Source: an uncultured Oscillospiraceae bacterium (GTDB taxonomy: Bacteria; Bacillota; Clostridia; Oscillospirales; Oscillospiraceae). Taken from it: DNA of 5,843 nt. Position numbers and translations under genes: made by a program. Positions 1 through 5,164 of this stretch are shown here, one piece after another. Below the pieces are notes generated by a model. That model did not search any database. It was not told the origin of the DNA and saw only the letters and a list, made by a program, of their open reading frames with translations. Location: contig CAKTED010000112.1 in the NCBI GenBank assembly GCA_934546725.1, positions 1-5,843 on the forward strand, given 5' to 3'. Every line of letters begins with the position of its first letter. Position 1 is the stretch's first letter.

Positions 1-584
1 GTTCTGGGCATGATATCGAGCCGGTAGCCGCTGAATATGGAAATGACGAAGATAAAAACGGAAAAAACGCTCGTGATTATGGCCGTTTTCATGGGGCGCG
101 GAGAGCGGGGGAGCCGCCGGAAGGCGACGACGATCAGCGTTATGACCGCCGCGAAGCCGATAACTATGGCGATTATCTGCGGGATGCTCAGATAGACAGT
201 GATTATGCGCCACACGGAGCTCAGAACCTTGAAATCGGAGGCCGAGAGCGGCGTTGTGCGGTAGCCCATGAGGACGAAGTTAGTAACGCCGAGGCCGAGC
301 CATATGGCGCAGACGAGAAGCTGCGCGAAATGTCTGCGCCGCACAAACAGCGACGGCAGCAGGGTGAGGAACATTATCATCGCGTTCAGAACGAAGAACG
401 CGGGGTAGTTCCATATGCTCCTGAAAACGCTCGTAAACGAGCGGCGGCTGAGCATTTCAACGATAAGGTTCAGCAGCGGCGCGATACATATTATAGTGTA
501 TACCGGGCGCTTTTCCGTAAATGCCATGACGCGGCGAAACGCGCCGCAAAGCCGCGTGAGAGGTCTTTTCAAAACGCTGTTCAT
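1..584 (-). CDS. LTA synthase family (sulfatase-type) membrane protein, N-terminal part, cut by window edge
   Basis: An open frame of 194 codons reads from ATG at 584 off the left edge with no stop. It shows about five hydrophobic segments, near residues 28-46, 60-81, 86-107, 132-155 and 167-184, separated by short Arg-rich loops. This five-helix N-terminus is the layout of LtaS-type phosphoglycerol transferases, whose extracellular sulfatase-fold catalytic domain would lie beyond the window. The stretch NFVLMGYRTTPLSASDF (102-118) between helices 3 and 4 resembles the conserved loop I recall from clostridial members, where a 'R.TP....D' segment precedes the fourth helix. Family members move glycerol-phosphate from phosphatidylglycerol onto surface polymers. 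The start codon overlaps the stop of the upstream gene (ATGA at 584-581), with AGGAAG at 594-589 as ribosome site, so translation is probably coupled. The catalytic Thr and metal ligands cannot be checked here, so the exact substrate is unknown and another membrane sulfatase is possible. Confidence 0.78.
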   Translation of the reverse strand, partial: MNSVLKRPLTRLCGAFRRVMAFTEKRPVYTIICIAPLLNLIVEMLSRRSFTSVFRSIWNYPAFFVLNAMIMFLTLLPSLFVRRRHFAQLLVCAIWLGLGVTNFVLMGYRTTPLSASDFKVLSSVWRIITVYLSIPQIIAIVIGFAAVITLIVVAFRRLPRSPRPMKTAIITSVFSVFIFVISIFSGYRLDIMPR

Positions 585-1750
585 TGCTCTTCCTGTCTGC
601 TCCTCAGCTTTTCAAGCTCCGGCGCGCTTATGGGGCTCAGCGGGTGGATGCGGCCAAGGGCGCAGTCCGCGGCGGTGGGGTTAATGCTGCAAAGCCCCTC
701 GCCGCGCATGTAGCGGCTGGCCGGACCGGCGTAAATGTGGGTAAGCGCGCGATGCGTATATCTGTCGCTTATGCGGCCGTTTTCAAGCTTGTATCTCAGG
801 TCGCCGGAGAAGACCCTGTCCCGTGCGCTCAGCTCGTCGCGCAGCGGGTCGCCGGTCTCAAGCTCCCAGCAGTGCCGCTCGCGGAAGCGCGCAAGCTCCC
901 AGCTCTCGAGATATGCCGAAACGCCGCTGCCCGCCGGGCGAAGTACCGCGCCCGCGCCGAGCTCACGCTCGCCGTGACAGGCTATGAGGTTTGCCCCATC
1001 GTATATCCACTGCCGGAGCGGGACGTAGCCCTCGGTATACGGATGCAGCGAGGTGGCGCGGTCAAAGGCGTCCATGTCGCTTGTTGCGCTCACGAGTACG
1101 CAGCGGTTATCCAGCGAAAAGCGCAGCTTGCATATGCTCCAGCCCTCGCCGAGCACGGGCGATATGTCGCAGAGAATGCGCGAGCGCAGCGGATCGTGCT
1201 GGTCCACGCGCAGGATGAGCCCGCCGCAGCCGACTATGACGCGGCCGTCCGCGCTTACGTCCAGCGCAGGCAGCGGGGCCTGCCCCGGTTTCAGGCCCGG
1301 AATGCGGTAGCGGACGAAGGAGTCGAAGCAGATCAGACTGTTATCCAGCTTCGCGCTGAGCCCCATGGAGCTGAGCGCGGCGGAGCTGAAGTCGCACTCC
1401 GTCAGGTCAAGGCCCGAAAGATCGGCCCCGCAGAGCGAGCCGCGGGTCATTTCAAAAATGTGCGCAACGTTTTTTGCCAGCACGCACCATCGCCGATTCG
1501 GCGCATGAGGATCGCGCACGTCGTCCAGCACCTGCGAGAGCAGGGGCGACACGATGTGCAGCTTTGCCCGGCCGTTATTGTAGCCGAAGCTGTTCATGTG
1601 CTCTCCGGTGAGCCGCGCGACTGCTTTGAGGACGTCCTCGGGCAGGTAAACGCCGAGCAGGGCATAGTCCCCGCGCAGAATGTCGTCATACACTCTGCGG
1701 GCGATGCTTTCGGTCAGCTCGGAAGCGCCGGAAATATTTTCAAAGCTCAT
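581..1750 (-). CDS. Pentapeptide-repeat / degenerate beta-propeller-like protein of unknown function
   Basis: I do not recognise this 389-residue protein as a named family. It has no signal peptide or membrane helix, so it is probably cytosolic. Residues 1-105 look helical and mixed. Residues 109-133 form about five pentapeptide repeats (ADLSG LDLTE CDFSS AALSS MGLSA) with Leu/Phe at every fifth position. After that come blade-like stretches: ALDVSADGRVIVGCGGL (162-178), CKLRFSLDNRCVLVSA (207-222) and CWELETGDPL (294-303), which echo WD40 signatures such as 'SPDG' and 'W.L.TG'. A pentapeptide turn followed directly by WD40 blades is known from NACHT/STAND proteins of gut Firmicutes, but no Walker A motif is present, so this would be a sensor-like part without the NTPase. 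The start is supported by GGGGA eight bases upstream and by a promoter just ahead. It overlaps the LtaS-like gene by four bases, suggesting one transcript. Coding status is firm; function is open. Confidence 0.82.
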   Translation of the reverse strand: MSFENISGASELTESIARRVYDDILRGDYALLGVYLPEDVLKAVARLTGEHMNSFGYNNGRAKLHIVSPLLSQVLDDVRDPHAPNRRWCVLAKNVAHIFEMTRGSLCGADLSGLDLTECDFSSAALSSMGLSAKLDNSLICFDSFVRYRIPGLKPGQAPLPALDVSADGRVIVGCGGLILRVDQHDPLRSRILCDISPVLGEGWSICKLRFSLDNRCVLVSATSDMDAFDRATSLHPYTEGYVPLRQWIYDGANLIACHGERELGAGAVLRPAGSGVSAYLESWELARFRERHCWELETGDPLRDELSARDRVFSGDLRYKLENGRISDRYTHRALTHIYAGPASRYMRGEGLCSINPTAADCALGRIHPLSPISAPELEKLRSRQEEQ

Positions 1751-1786
1751 GTTTCTGTCCCCTGTTTTTTATAAAAATCCAAGCCT

Positions 1787-1814
1787 ATGATAGCACAGAA
1801 TGCGCCGATTTCAA
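1787..1814 (-). promoter_or_regulatory. Sigma-A type promoter with extended -10 for the 389-aa gene and LtaS-like gene
   Basis: On the minus strand TTGAAA (1814-1809) and TATCAT (1792-1787) are separated by 16 bases, with TGC directly before the -10 (an extended -10 TGn). The predicted start is near 1780, giving a leader of about 30 nt to the ATG at 1750, with the GGGGA ribosome site inside it. The position supports 1750 as the true start and a two-gene transcript running left. Confidence 0.62.
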
Positions 1815-1880
1815 GCCCGTTTTTGCGCTTTTCGTCAGCCCGGCCAAAGCTCCGTCCGGGCAGAGCGGCATACTGCGGCG

Positions 1881-1892
1881 TTTTGGCCAAAA
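1881..1892. repeat. 12-bp perfect palindrome TTTTGGCCAAAA
   Basis: TTTTGGCCAAAA is its own reverse complement. It lies about 70 bases upstream of the -35 of the promoter at 1787-1814. A second GGCCAAA occurs at 1842-1848, 43 bases away. It could be an operator for the leftward transcript, or chance. No regulator is identifiable. Confidence 0.25.
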
Positions 1893-1926
1893 TCGCGCGG
1901 CGGTTTGTGGGGGTAAAGGTTTTCTC

Positions 1927-1965
1927 CGTCATTCAGAGCCTGCGCAAGCAGGCGAAGAATCCCCC
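1927..1965 (+). repeat. Dispersed REP-like repeat, copy A
   Basis: This copy begins CGTCATTCAGAG and ends CGAAGAATCCCCC. Between them is a perfect hairpin, CCTGC-GCAA-GCAGG (1939-1952). Both flanks are identical to copy B at 2220-2257 in the same orientation. The continuing GGTTGGTT matches copy B's AATTGGTTT loosely. The format (GTCATTC..AG - variable middle - CGAAGAATC) is a type of short intergenic repeat common in bacterial genomes. Function is unknown. Confidence 0.6.
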
Positions 1966-2219
1966 GGTTGGTTCCACCAGGGTAACGTTGTCATACTGCT
2001 GTGCCCCTCCGTGTGGGATTGCGTCGTCGCAAAGTCCGCTCAGCTCCGCTTCCTCCTTACGTCGAAAGCTTCGCTCGCTCCCTTGCTCCTCCTTTTCGGC
2101 CGCGATCCGCTACGCTGGGTTCGCGTCCGAGACGGGATGGCGCGAGGATGACGGAGGGAACGGGGAACCTCGCGCGTCCACGATACTGCCGCACCCCGCT
2201 GCGCACCTCAACTCTCGCA
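1966..2219. other. GC-rich intergenic filler between the two repeat copies, no gene seen
   Basis: Several frames stay open here, but none has a ribosome site, none is shared with a recognisable protein, and the predicted peptides are Arg/Pro/Ser-rich and low in structure. Short degenerate similarities exist inside it: ATACTGC followed by a GC-rich run occurs at 1993 and 2183, and GGATTGCGTCGTCGC and GGATGGCGCGAGGATGACG resemble other repeat cores. I read it as a mosaic of decayed repeats rather than a gene. Confidence 0.45.
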
Positions 2220-2257
2220 CGTCATTCAGAGGGAGCGAAGCGACCGAAGAATCCCCC
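2220..2257 (+). repeat. Dispersed REP-like repeat, copy B
   Basis: It has the same 12-base left flank and 13-base right flank as copy A at 1927-1965. The 13-base middle GGAGCGAAGCGAC differs and, unlike the clean hairpin of copy A, has only weak self-complementarity. The two copies lie 293 bases apart in direct orientation, bracketing sequence with no gene. Confidence 0.6.
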
Positions 2258-2306
2258 AATTGGTTTGTACAGGCAGCGACACGCACTTTTGTTTTATAGA
2301 TGTATA

Positions 2307-2344
2307 GCAAAAGCCGCAGGATGGAGAAATCCTGCGGCCTTTGC
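2307..2344 (-). terminator. Rho-independent terminator, best read leftward
   Basis: A 10-bp perfect stem, GCCGCAGGAT (2313-2322) with ATCCTGCGGC (2329-2338), closes a six-base loop. Outer GCAAAA and TTTGC extend it with one mismatch. On the minus strand four Ts follow the stem directly (TTTTGC), whereas on the plus strand a C intervenes before TTT, so it reads better leftward. It would end transcripts from the candidate small-RNA promoter and any read-through from the lipoprotein operon. Confidence 0.7.
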
Positions 2345-2447
2345 CGGCATGTGTAGAAAATGAATTTAAGGACATGTCTCCTGACGGAGGAGTGCCGCCG
2401 GGAGACTTCATATCAAATTAAACAAAAGAAAACATGACTCTTCTTCT
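2307..2447 (-). ncRNA. Candidate structured small RNA, about 140 nt, family not recognised
   Basis: A good promoter (2482-2454) and the terminator (2344-2307) delimit a minus-strand transcript starting near 2447. Inside, three nested helices can be drawn: 2449-2442 with 2360-2353 (GUAGAAGA/UUUUCUAC, one G-U pair; its first one or two bases depend on the true start), 2419-2413 with 2369-2363 (AAUUUGA/UUAAAUU, one G-U pair), and 2406-2401 with 2381-2376 (GUCUCC/GGAGAC). The last may be capped by a 3-bp CGG/CCG stem. A U-rich bulge of about 22 nt lies on the 5' side between the first two helices. No ribosome site or closed reading frame is present before the terminator. A trans-acting RNA is inferred; an extended 3' UTR of the lipoprotein operon is the alternative. 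Confidence 0.42.
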
Positions 2448-2453
2448 ACTTAA

Positions 2454-2482
2454 AATATAACAGAACTCTGTTGCAAAATCAA
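2454..2482 (-). promoter_or_regulatory. Sigma-A type promoter with extended -10 ahead of the candidate small RNA
   Basis: On the minus strand TTGATT (2482-2477) and TATATT (2459-2454) are separated by exactly 17 bases, and TGT precedes the -10, giving an extended -10. It lies in AT-rich sequence (2407-2521) just downstream of the lipoprotein gene and points away from it, towards a terminator only about 110 bases beyond. No protein gene lies between promoter and terminator. Confidence 0.55.
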
Positions 2483-2522
2483 TAATAACAAACGACGAAA
2501 AAATTAATATTTTTTGTGCCTT

Positions 2523-3110
2523 TTAACCAGAGCTGCCGGAAAGCTCTGCGCCGAGCCAGCGCATGAGCGGAGTGCAGCAGAACGCGCCGCCGTCGTCTGT
2601 TCCGATATAAAGCGTGCCCTCCGCCGGGTCGGCGTCCCAGCCCATATCCCATGCGTCGGCGCGGCCAAGAACGATCATACGGTCGCCGACGCGGTACTGA
2701 CTGCCGAGGTACCAGCTTTCCCAGCAGCCGGTTTTAAGCTCCTCGCCGCTGCTTTTATAAGATGTAACGAGCGGAAGCTCTACGGTCTGTTCCTCCTCGG
2801 CTCCGCTGAGAGCGTTTATTACGGTCGCGCTTATGAGCTGAATGTGCGCCGTCCACACCTCGCCGCCATCGTCTGACGGAAGAGTGAAGTCATAGTCCCT
2901 GAATCTGGACACGGAGTCTATTTCCACAAGCGCGATGAAATCCGACTGCTCCGCGATATCGGCTATGACGGTTTCACTGAACGCCGCGTTTTCCGCAGCT
3001 GCGATGTCGGCAAGGCCGGTCCTGGTCTGAACATCGGAGCTGCCGCTTTCGCACGAGCAGAAAAGCGCCGAAATAATCAGAAATGCAGCAATGGAAAGAT
3101 ACTTTTTCAC
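2523..3110 (-). CDS. Predicted lipoprotein of unknown function, paralogue of its upstream neighbour
   Basis: This 195-residue protein starts with GTG at 3110. The Lys-Lys plus hydrophobic N-terminus ends in LFCSC (16-20), which fits a lipobox with Cys20 as the acylated residue, so the mature protein should be anchored on the outer face of the membrane. The ribosome site AAGGAGGG overlaps the stop codon of the upstream gene, leaving a 15-base gap and implying one operon. The mature part looks beta-rich: QSDFIALVEIDSV (55-67), WTAHIQLISATVINAL (86-101), VGDRMIVLG (141-149) and GTLYIGTDDGGAFCC (165-179). The same pattern occurs in the neighbour. A 'SD-hydrophobic-G/E-V ... VGD+.hhhL' layout recurs in exported small proteins of Firmicutes, but I cannot name a family. 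A vicinal Cys pair (178-179) and Cys129 could form a disulphide or bind metal. Function is unknown. Confidence 0.85.
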   Translation of the reverse strand: MKKYLSIAAFLIISALFCSCESGSSDVQTRTGLADIAAAENAAFSETVIADIAEQSDFIALVEIDSVSRFRDYDFTLPSDDGGEVWTAHIQLISATVINALSGAEEEQTVELPLVTSYKSSGEELKTGCWESWYLGSQYRVGDRMIVLGRADAWDMGWDADPAEGTLYIGTDDGGAFCCTPLMRWLGAELSGSSG

Positions 3111-3125
3111 GCCGATCAGCCCTCC

Positions 3126-3746
3126 TTACCAGTCGTCTATGGAGACTCCGCCGTCGCTGCTGTACGCGCCGCCTTTGAAGCAGCAGGCTGAATCGCCGTC
3201 CGGACTTATAACGTACTGCGGCCTGCTCGTCCAGTACTGTGATACGCCGAATATGAGCAGCTTGCCGTCAAACTTTCCGGCGAGAGAAGGGATATCGCGC
3301 TCGGGGGTGGTGATGACCTGCTTTCCGTCCTGCGATACGAAGCGGCTTACAAGCGAGAAGCCCTCCAGCCTTTCCGAACCGCCGGAAAAGGAATAGCCGC
3401 CGATGCTGTCCAAAATTTGCATTCTGACGGAGGTGGAGGCGGCAAGCCAGCGCTCCGTTGAGCGGTCGACCAGCTCGTAGCTCTCGGAGCCGTCGGGAGC
3501 CGTGACAGCCTCGATTTCGGACGCGGGCAGACGGTGGTCATACGCGTCCGGGACGGCACGAACGATCCTGCCTATCCAGATGTTGCCGCAGGACCGCATC
3601 AGTTCGGGGAAGGTCATGCTCTCATAAGCACTTCTCAGCGGCTCGAGCTCCTGCTCGAGAAGAGAAGCGTCCTTCGCGGACGCGGAGGGCAGCAGCACGG
3701 CGAAGCTGAGGATCAGCGCAGCGGCTGCTTTCATAAAAATTCTCAT
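3126..3746 (-). CDS. Predicted secreted protein of unknown function, first gene of exported-paralogue operon
   Basis: This 206-residue protein has an N-terminal signal peptide: MRIFMK, a hydrophobic run to about residue 20, then an SASA|K site after Ala24 suited to signal peptidase I. There is no lipobox Cys, so the product is likely released or wall-associated. ATG at 3746 is preferred over the ATG four codons later because AAAGGAG lies about nine bases upstream. The mature region aligns by eye with the downstream lipoprotein: NIWIGRIVRAV (55-65), WLAASTSVRMQILDSI (100-115), GKLLIFG (161-167) and YVISPDGDSACC (178-189). Both proteins carry a vicinal Cys pair after an Asp-Gly turn; here Cys53 is the only other Cys in the mature part. 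The promoter is at 3848-3820. I infer a duplicated, diverged pair with one soluble and one anchored member. Substrate and role are unknown. Confidence 0.84.
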   Translation of the reverse strand: MRIFMKAAAALILSFAVLLPSASAKDASLLEQELEPLRSAYESMTFPELMRSCGNIWIGRIVRAVPDAYDHRLPASEIEAVTAPDGSESYELVDRSTERWLAASTSVRMQILDSIGGYSFSGGSERLEGFSLVSRFVSQDGKQVITTPERDIPSLAGKFDGKLLIFGVSQYWTSRPQYVISPDGDSACCFKGGAYSSDGGVSIDDW

Positions 3747-3808
3747 ATTACCCGGCTCCTTTCCGTAAAAGAATACAGCTTAACTGATATGGCTTAAAAA
3801 CGACATAT

Positions 3809-3848
3809 TTGACAATAAAAATGTAACATAAAAGCGGCGAATTGTCAA
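3809..3848. promoter_or_regulatory. Inverted repeat spanning the exported-operon promoter, possible operator
   Basis: TTGACAAT (3809-3816) and its exact reverse complement ATTGTCAA (3841-3848) are 24 bases apart. One arm contains the minus-strand -35 box and the other falls at the predicted transcription start near 3812. This placement suits a repressor or looping site, though one arm is also partly explained by the TTGACA consensus itself. Confidence 0.35.
3820..3848 (-). promoter_or_regulatory. Promoter of the secreted protein-lipoprotein operon
   Basis: On the minus strand a consensus TTGACA (3848-3843) and TACATT (3825-3820) are 17 bases apart, with TGT before the -10. The start is predicted near 3812, with a leader of about 65 nt to ATG 3746. 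The hexamers are the same as those of the divergent hrcA promoter. Confidence 0.65.
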
Positions 3849-3940
3849 TATGCACAGTGAAAAACGCTGGAAAAATCAAACATACGCAAAATGTGAAATT
3901 TCTTCGCGGGCTATGCGTCAAACTGCTCAAATTCGCGCAC

Positions 3941-3960
3941 AATAATATATAAATTATTTT
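3941..3960 (+). promoter_or_regulatory. AT-only tract upstream of the hrcA promoter, UP-element-like
   Basis: Twenty A/T bases, including the dyad AATAAT-ATATAA-ATTATT (3941-3958), lie just upstream of the hrcA -35 box, at about -67 to -47. AT tracts here can contact the RNA polymerase alpha subunit. Such composition contrasts with the GC-rich coding sequence around it. The rest of the divergent region between the two promoters (3849-3940) shows no clear site. Confidence 0.3.
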
Positions 3961-3971
3961 CAAATCAGCTA

Positions 3972-4000
3972 TTGACATCCGGGGAAGCGGGTGGTACATT
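3972..4000 (+). promoter_or_regulatory. Promoter of the hrcA-grpE-dnaK operon
   Basis: TTGACA (3972-3977) and TACATT (3995-4000) are separated by 17 bases, with TGG directly before the -10 (extended -10). The start is expected near 4007, inside the left arm of CIRCE, so bound HrcA would block polymerase. This also rules out the upstream in-frame ATG at 4001 as the hrcA start. Confidence 0.85.
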
Positions 4001-4004
4001 ATGT

Positions 4005-4031
4005 TTAGCACTCGGGGAGATAGAGTGCTAA
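4005..4031 (+). promoter_or_regulatory. CIRCE operator, HrcA binding site
   Basis: TTAGCACTC (4005-4013) and GAGTGCTAA (4023-4031) form a perfect 9-bp inverted repeat with a 9-base spacer, identical to the CIRCE consensus. HrcA binds this site and represses class I heat-shock genes, with activity supported by GroEL in Bacillus. The element also lies in the 5' leader of the mRNA, where it can form a hairpin about 20 bases before the hrcA start. Confidence 0.97.
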
Positions 4032-4051
4032 AGACGAAAGAGAGTGCGGAC

Positions 4052-5155
4052 ATGGAGCTGAGCGAAAGAAAGCGTAAAATACTCAAGGCCGTTGTTGAGA
4101 GCTACATCGAAACGGCCGAGCCGGTCGGCTCGAAGGCCATCGCGGCCGGAGCGGGACTGGGCGTTTCCTCCGCCACGATCCGCAACGAGCTTGCCGAGCT
4201 TACGAGTATGGGCTATCTCGAGCAGCCGCACACCTCTGCCGGACGCATCCCGTCCCCGAAGGGCTACAGAATATATGTAAACGAGCTGATGAACCAGCAT
4301 GCTTTGAGCATGAAGGAGACCAGCGAGATCAACAGGGCGCTCAACACGAAGGTGAAGCAACTGGACGTGCTGCTCTCCGAGGCGGGCGAGGTCATATCGG
4401 ACCTCACGAGCTATCCGGCCTACGCCATGGCGGCTCCCGCCGGGGCGCTGACGGTGAAGCGCTTCGACTTCATTTATGTTGATGCGGCGACGGTGATCGC
4501 CGTGGCGCTTTTGAGCAACAGCAGCGTAAAGAACCGGCTGATGAGCTTCCCGGACGGCATTGAAGAGACGTTCGTAAAAAAGCTTTCTACCGTGTTCAAC
4601 GCAAATTTCACCGGAATAACGGAAAAGGAGCTCACGCCGGAGCTGATAGCATCGGCGGAGCGCGTTACCGGCGATGTGAGCGGCGCCGTTGCGGCGGCGG
4701 CAGGATTTGCGCTGAACATTCTGGCGCAGGCCACGCCGGGCAGGGCGAGCGTTTCGGGCGCGTCGCAGCTGCTTATCCACCCGGAGTACCACGATGTGGA
4801 CAAGGCTCAGAAGCTTCTTTCGTACCTTTCGGACGATGAGGAGCTCATGCAGATGCCGACTCCGGAGGGAGACACCGAGATCAAAATTCTGATCGGCCCC
4901 GAGAACGTAGCCGAAGAGCTGAAGGATTCCAGCGTTGTAATGGCAAGCTACGATCTTGGTAATAATATGAAGGGCATGATAGGCGTCGTCGGTCCGACGC
5001 GAATGGATTACGCAAAGGTTGCGGCGCATCTTTCCTACGTTGTGCGCGGCCTCAGAGAGCTGGCAGCGGGCGGAAAGCTTCCGCTGATGCCGCCGGATCT
5101 TCTGCCGGCGCCAAAGCAGCCGCCGGATATCCCGCCCCTCAATGGAAAGGAATGA
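4052..5155 (+). CDS. hrcA: Heat-inducible transcription repressor HrcA
   Basis: HrcA is the CIRCE-binding repressor of class I heat-shock operons. From ATG 4052 the protein is 367 residues. The N-terminal winged-helix domain is clear: SERKRKILKAVVESYI (4-19), EPVGSK (23-28), ATIRNELAELTSMGYLEQPH (41-60) and TSAGRIPSPKGYR (61-73). The GAF-like C-terminal domain carries LLIHPEYHD (240-248), IGPEN (281-285) and GMIGVVGPTRMDY (308-320), the family signature. The frame extends up to an ATG at 4001, but that codon precedes the predicted transcript start and overlaps CIRCE, and its residues do not resemble HrcA, so 4052 is chosen. The ribosome site is weak (AGAGAG about 9 bases upstream). A proline-rich tail after residue 346 is longer than I would expect for the family. 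grpE follows after nine bases, and repression is autogenous. Confidence 0.97.
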   Translation: MELSERKRKILKAVVESYIETAEPVGSKAIAAGAGLGVSSATIRNELAELTSMGYLEQPHTSAGRIPSPKGYRIYVNELMNQHALSMKETSEINRALNTKVKQLDVLLSEAGEVISDLTSYPAYAMAAPAGALTVKRFDFIYVDAATVIAVALLSNSSVKNRLMSFPDGIEETFVKKLSTVFNANFTGITEKELTPELIASAERVTGDVSGAVAAAAGFALNILAQATPGRASVSGASQLLIHPEYHDVDKAQKLLSYLSDDEELMQMPTPEGDTEIKILIGPENVAEELKDSSVVMASYDLGNNMKGMIGVVGPTRMDYAKVAAHLSYVVRGLRELAAGGKLPLMPPDLLPAPKQPPDIPPLNGKE

Positions 5156-5164
5156 TTTGAAAAA

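Noticed and set aside
584..1774. Long plus-strand frame of 396 codons opposite the 389-aa gene.
   Set aside because: Its Ala/Arg/Val-rich composition is typical of an antisense shadow in GC-rich DNA, while the minus strand has a promoter, a ribosome site and structured domains.
1747..1932. 61-residue minus-strand frame ending in an ATGA overlap with the 389-aa gene.
   Set aside because: It reads through the promoter at 1787-1814, starts inside a dispersed repeat, has no ribosome site and shows no recognisable protein features.
1787..2363. Plus-strand frames of 120-170 codons in the repeat region.
   Set aside because: They cross the promoter, both repeat copies and the terminator, lack ribosome sites and give low-complexity peptides.
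2381..2391. CTCCT-GACGG-AGGAG hairpin on the plus strand, briefly considered as half of a mini-ykkC (guanidine-II) riboswitch.
   Set aside because: The second ACGR-loop hairpin is missing and no transporter or other gene follows on the plus strand.
2360..2437. 25-codon plus-strand frame (MNLRTCLLTEEC...) opposite the candidate small RNA.
   Set aside because: No ribosome site or plus-strand promoter precedes it, and the minus strand offers a better explanation for the sequence.
2500..2517. A/T-only dyad AAAAAAT-TAAT-ATTTTTT just after the lipoprotein gene as a terminator.
   Set aside because: It has no GC pairs and no free T run beyond the stem, so it is too weak to call.
4001..4051. Upstream in-frame ATG that would add 17 residues to HrcA.
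   Set aside because: It lies before the predicted transcription start and overlaps CIRCE, and the extra residues do not resemble the HrcA N-terminus, which begins naturally at 4052.
3748..4086. 112-residue hydrophobic minus-strand frame in the divergent intergenic region.
   Set aside because: It would cover both divergent promoters and CIRCE; its hydrophobicity reflects the AT-rich DNA.
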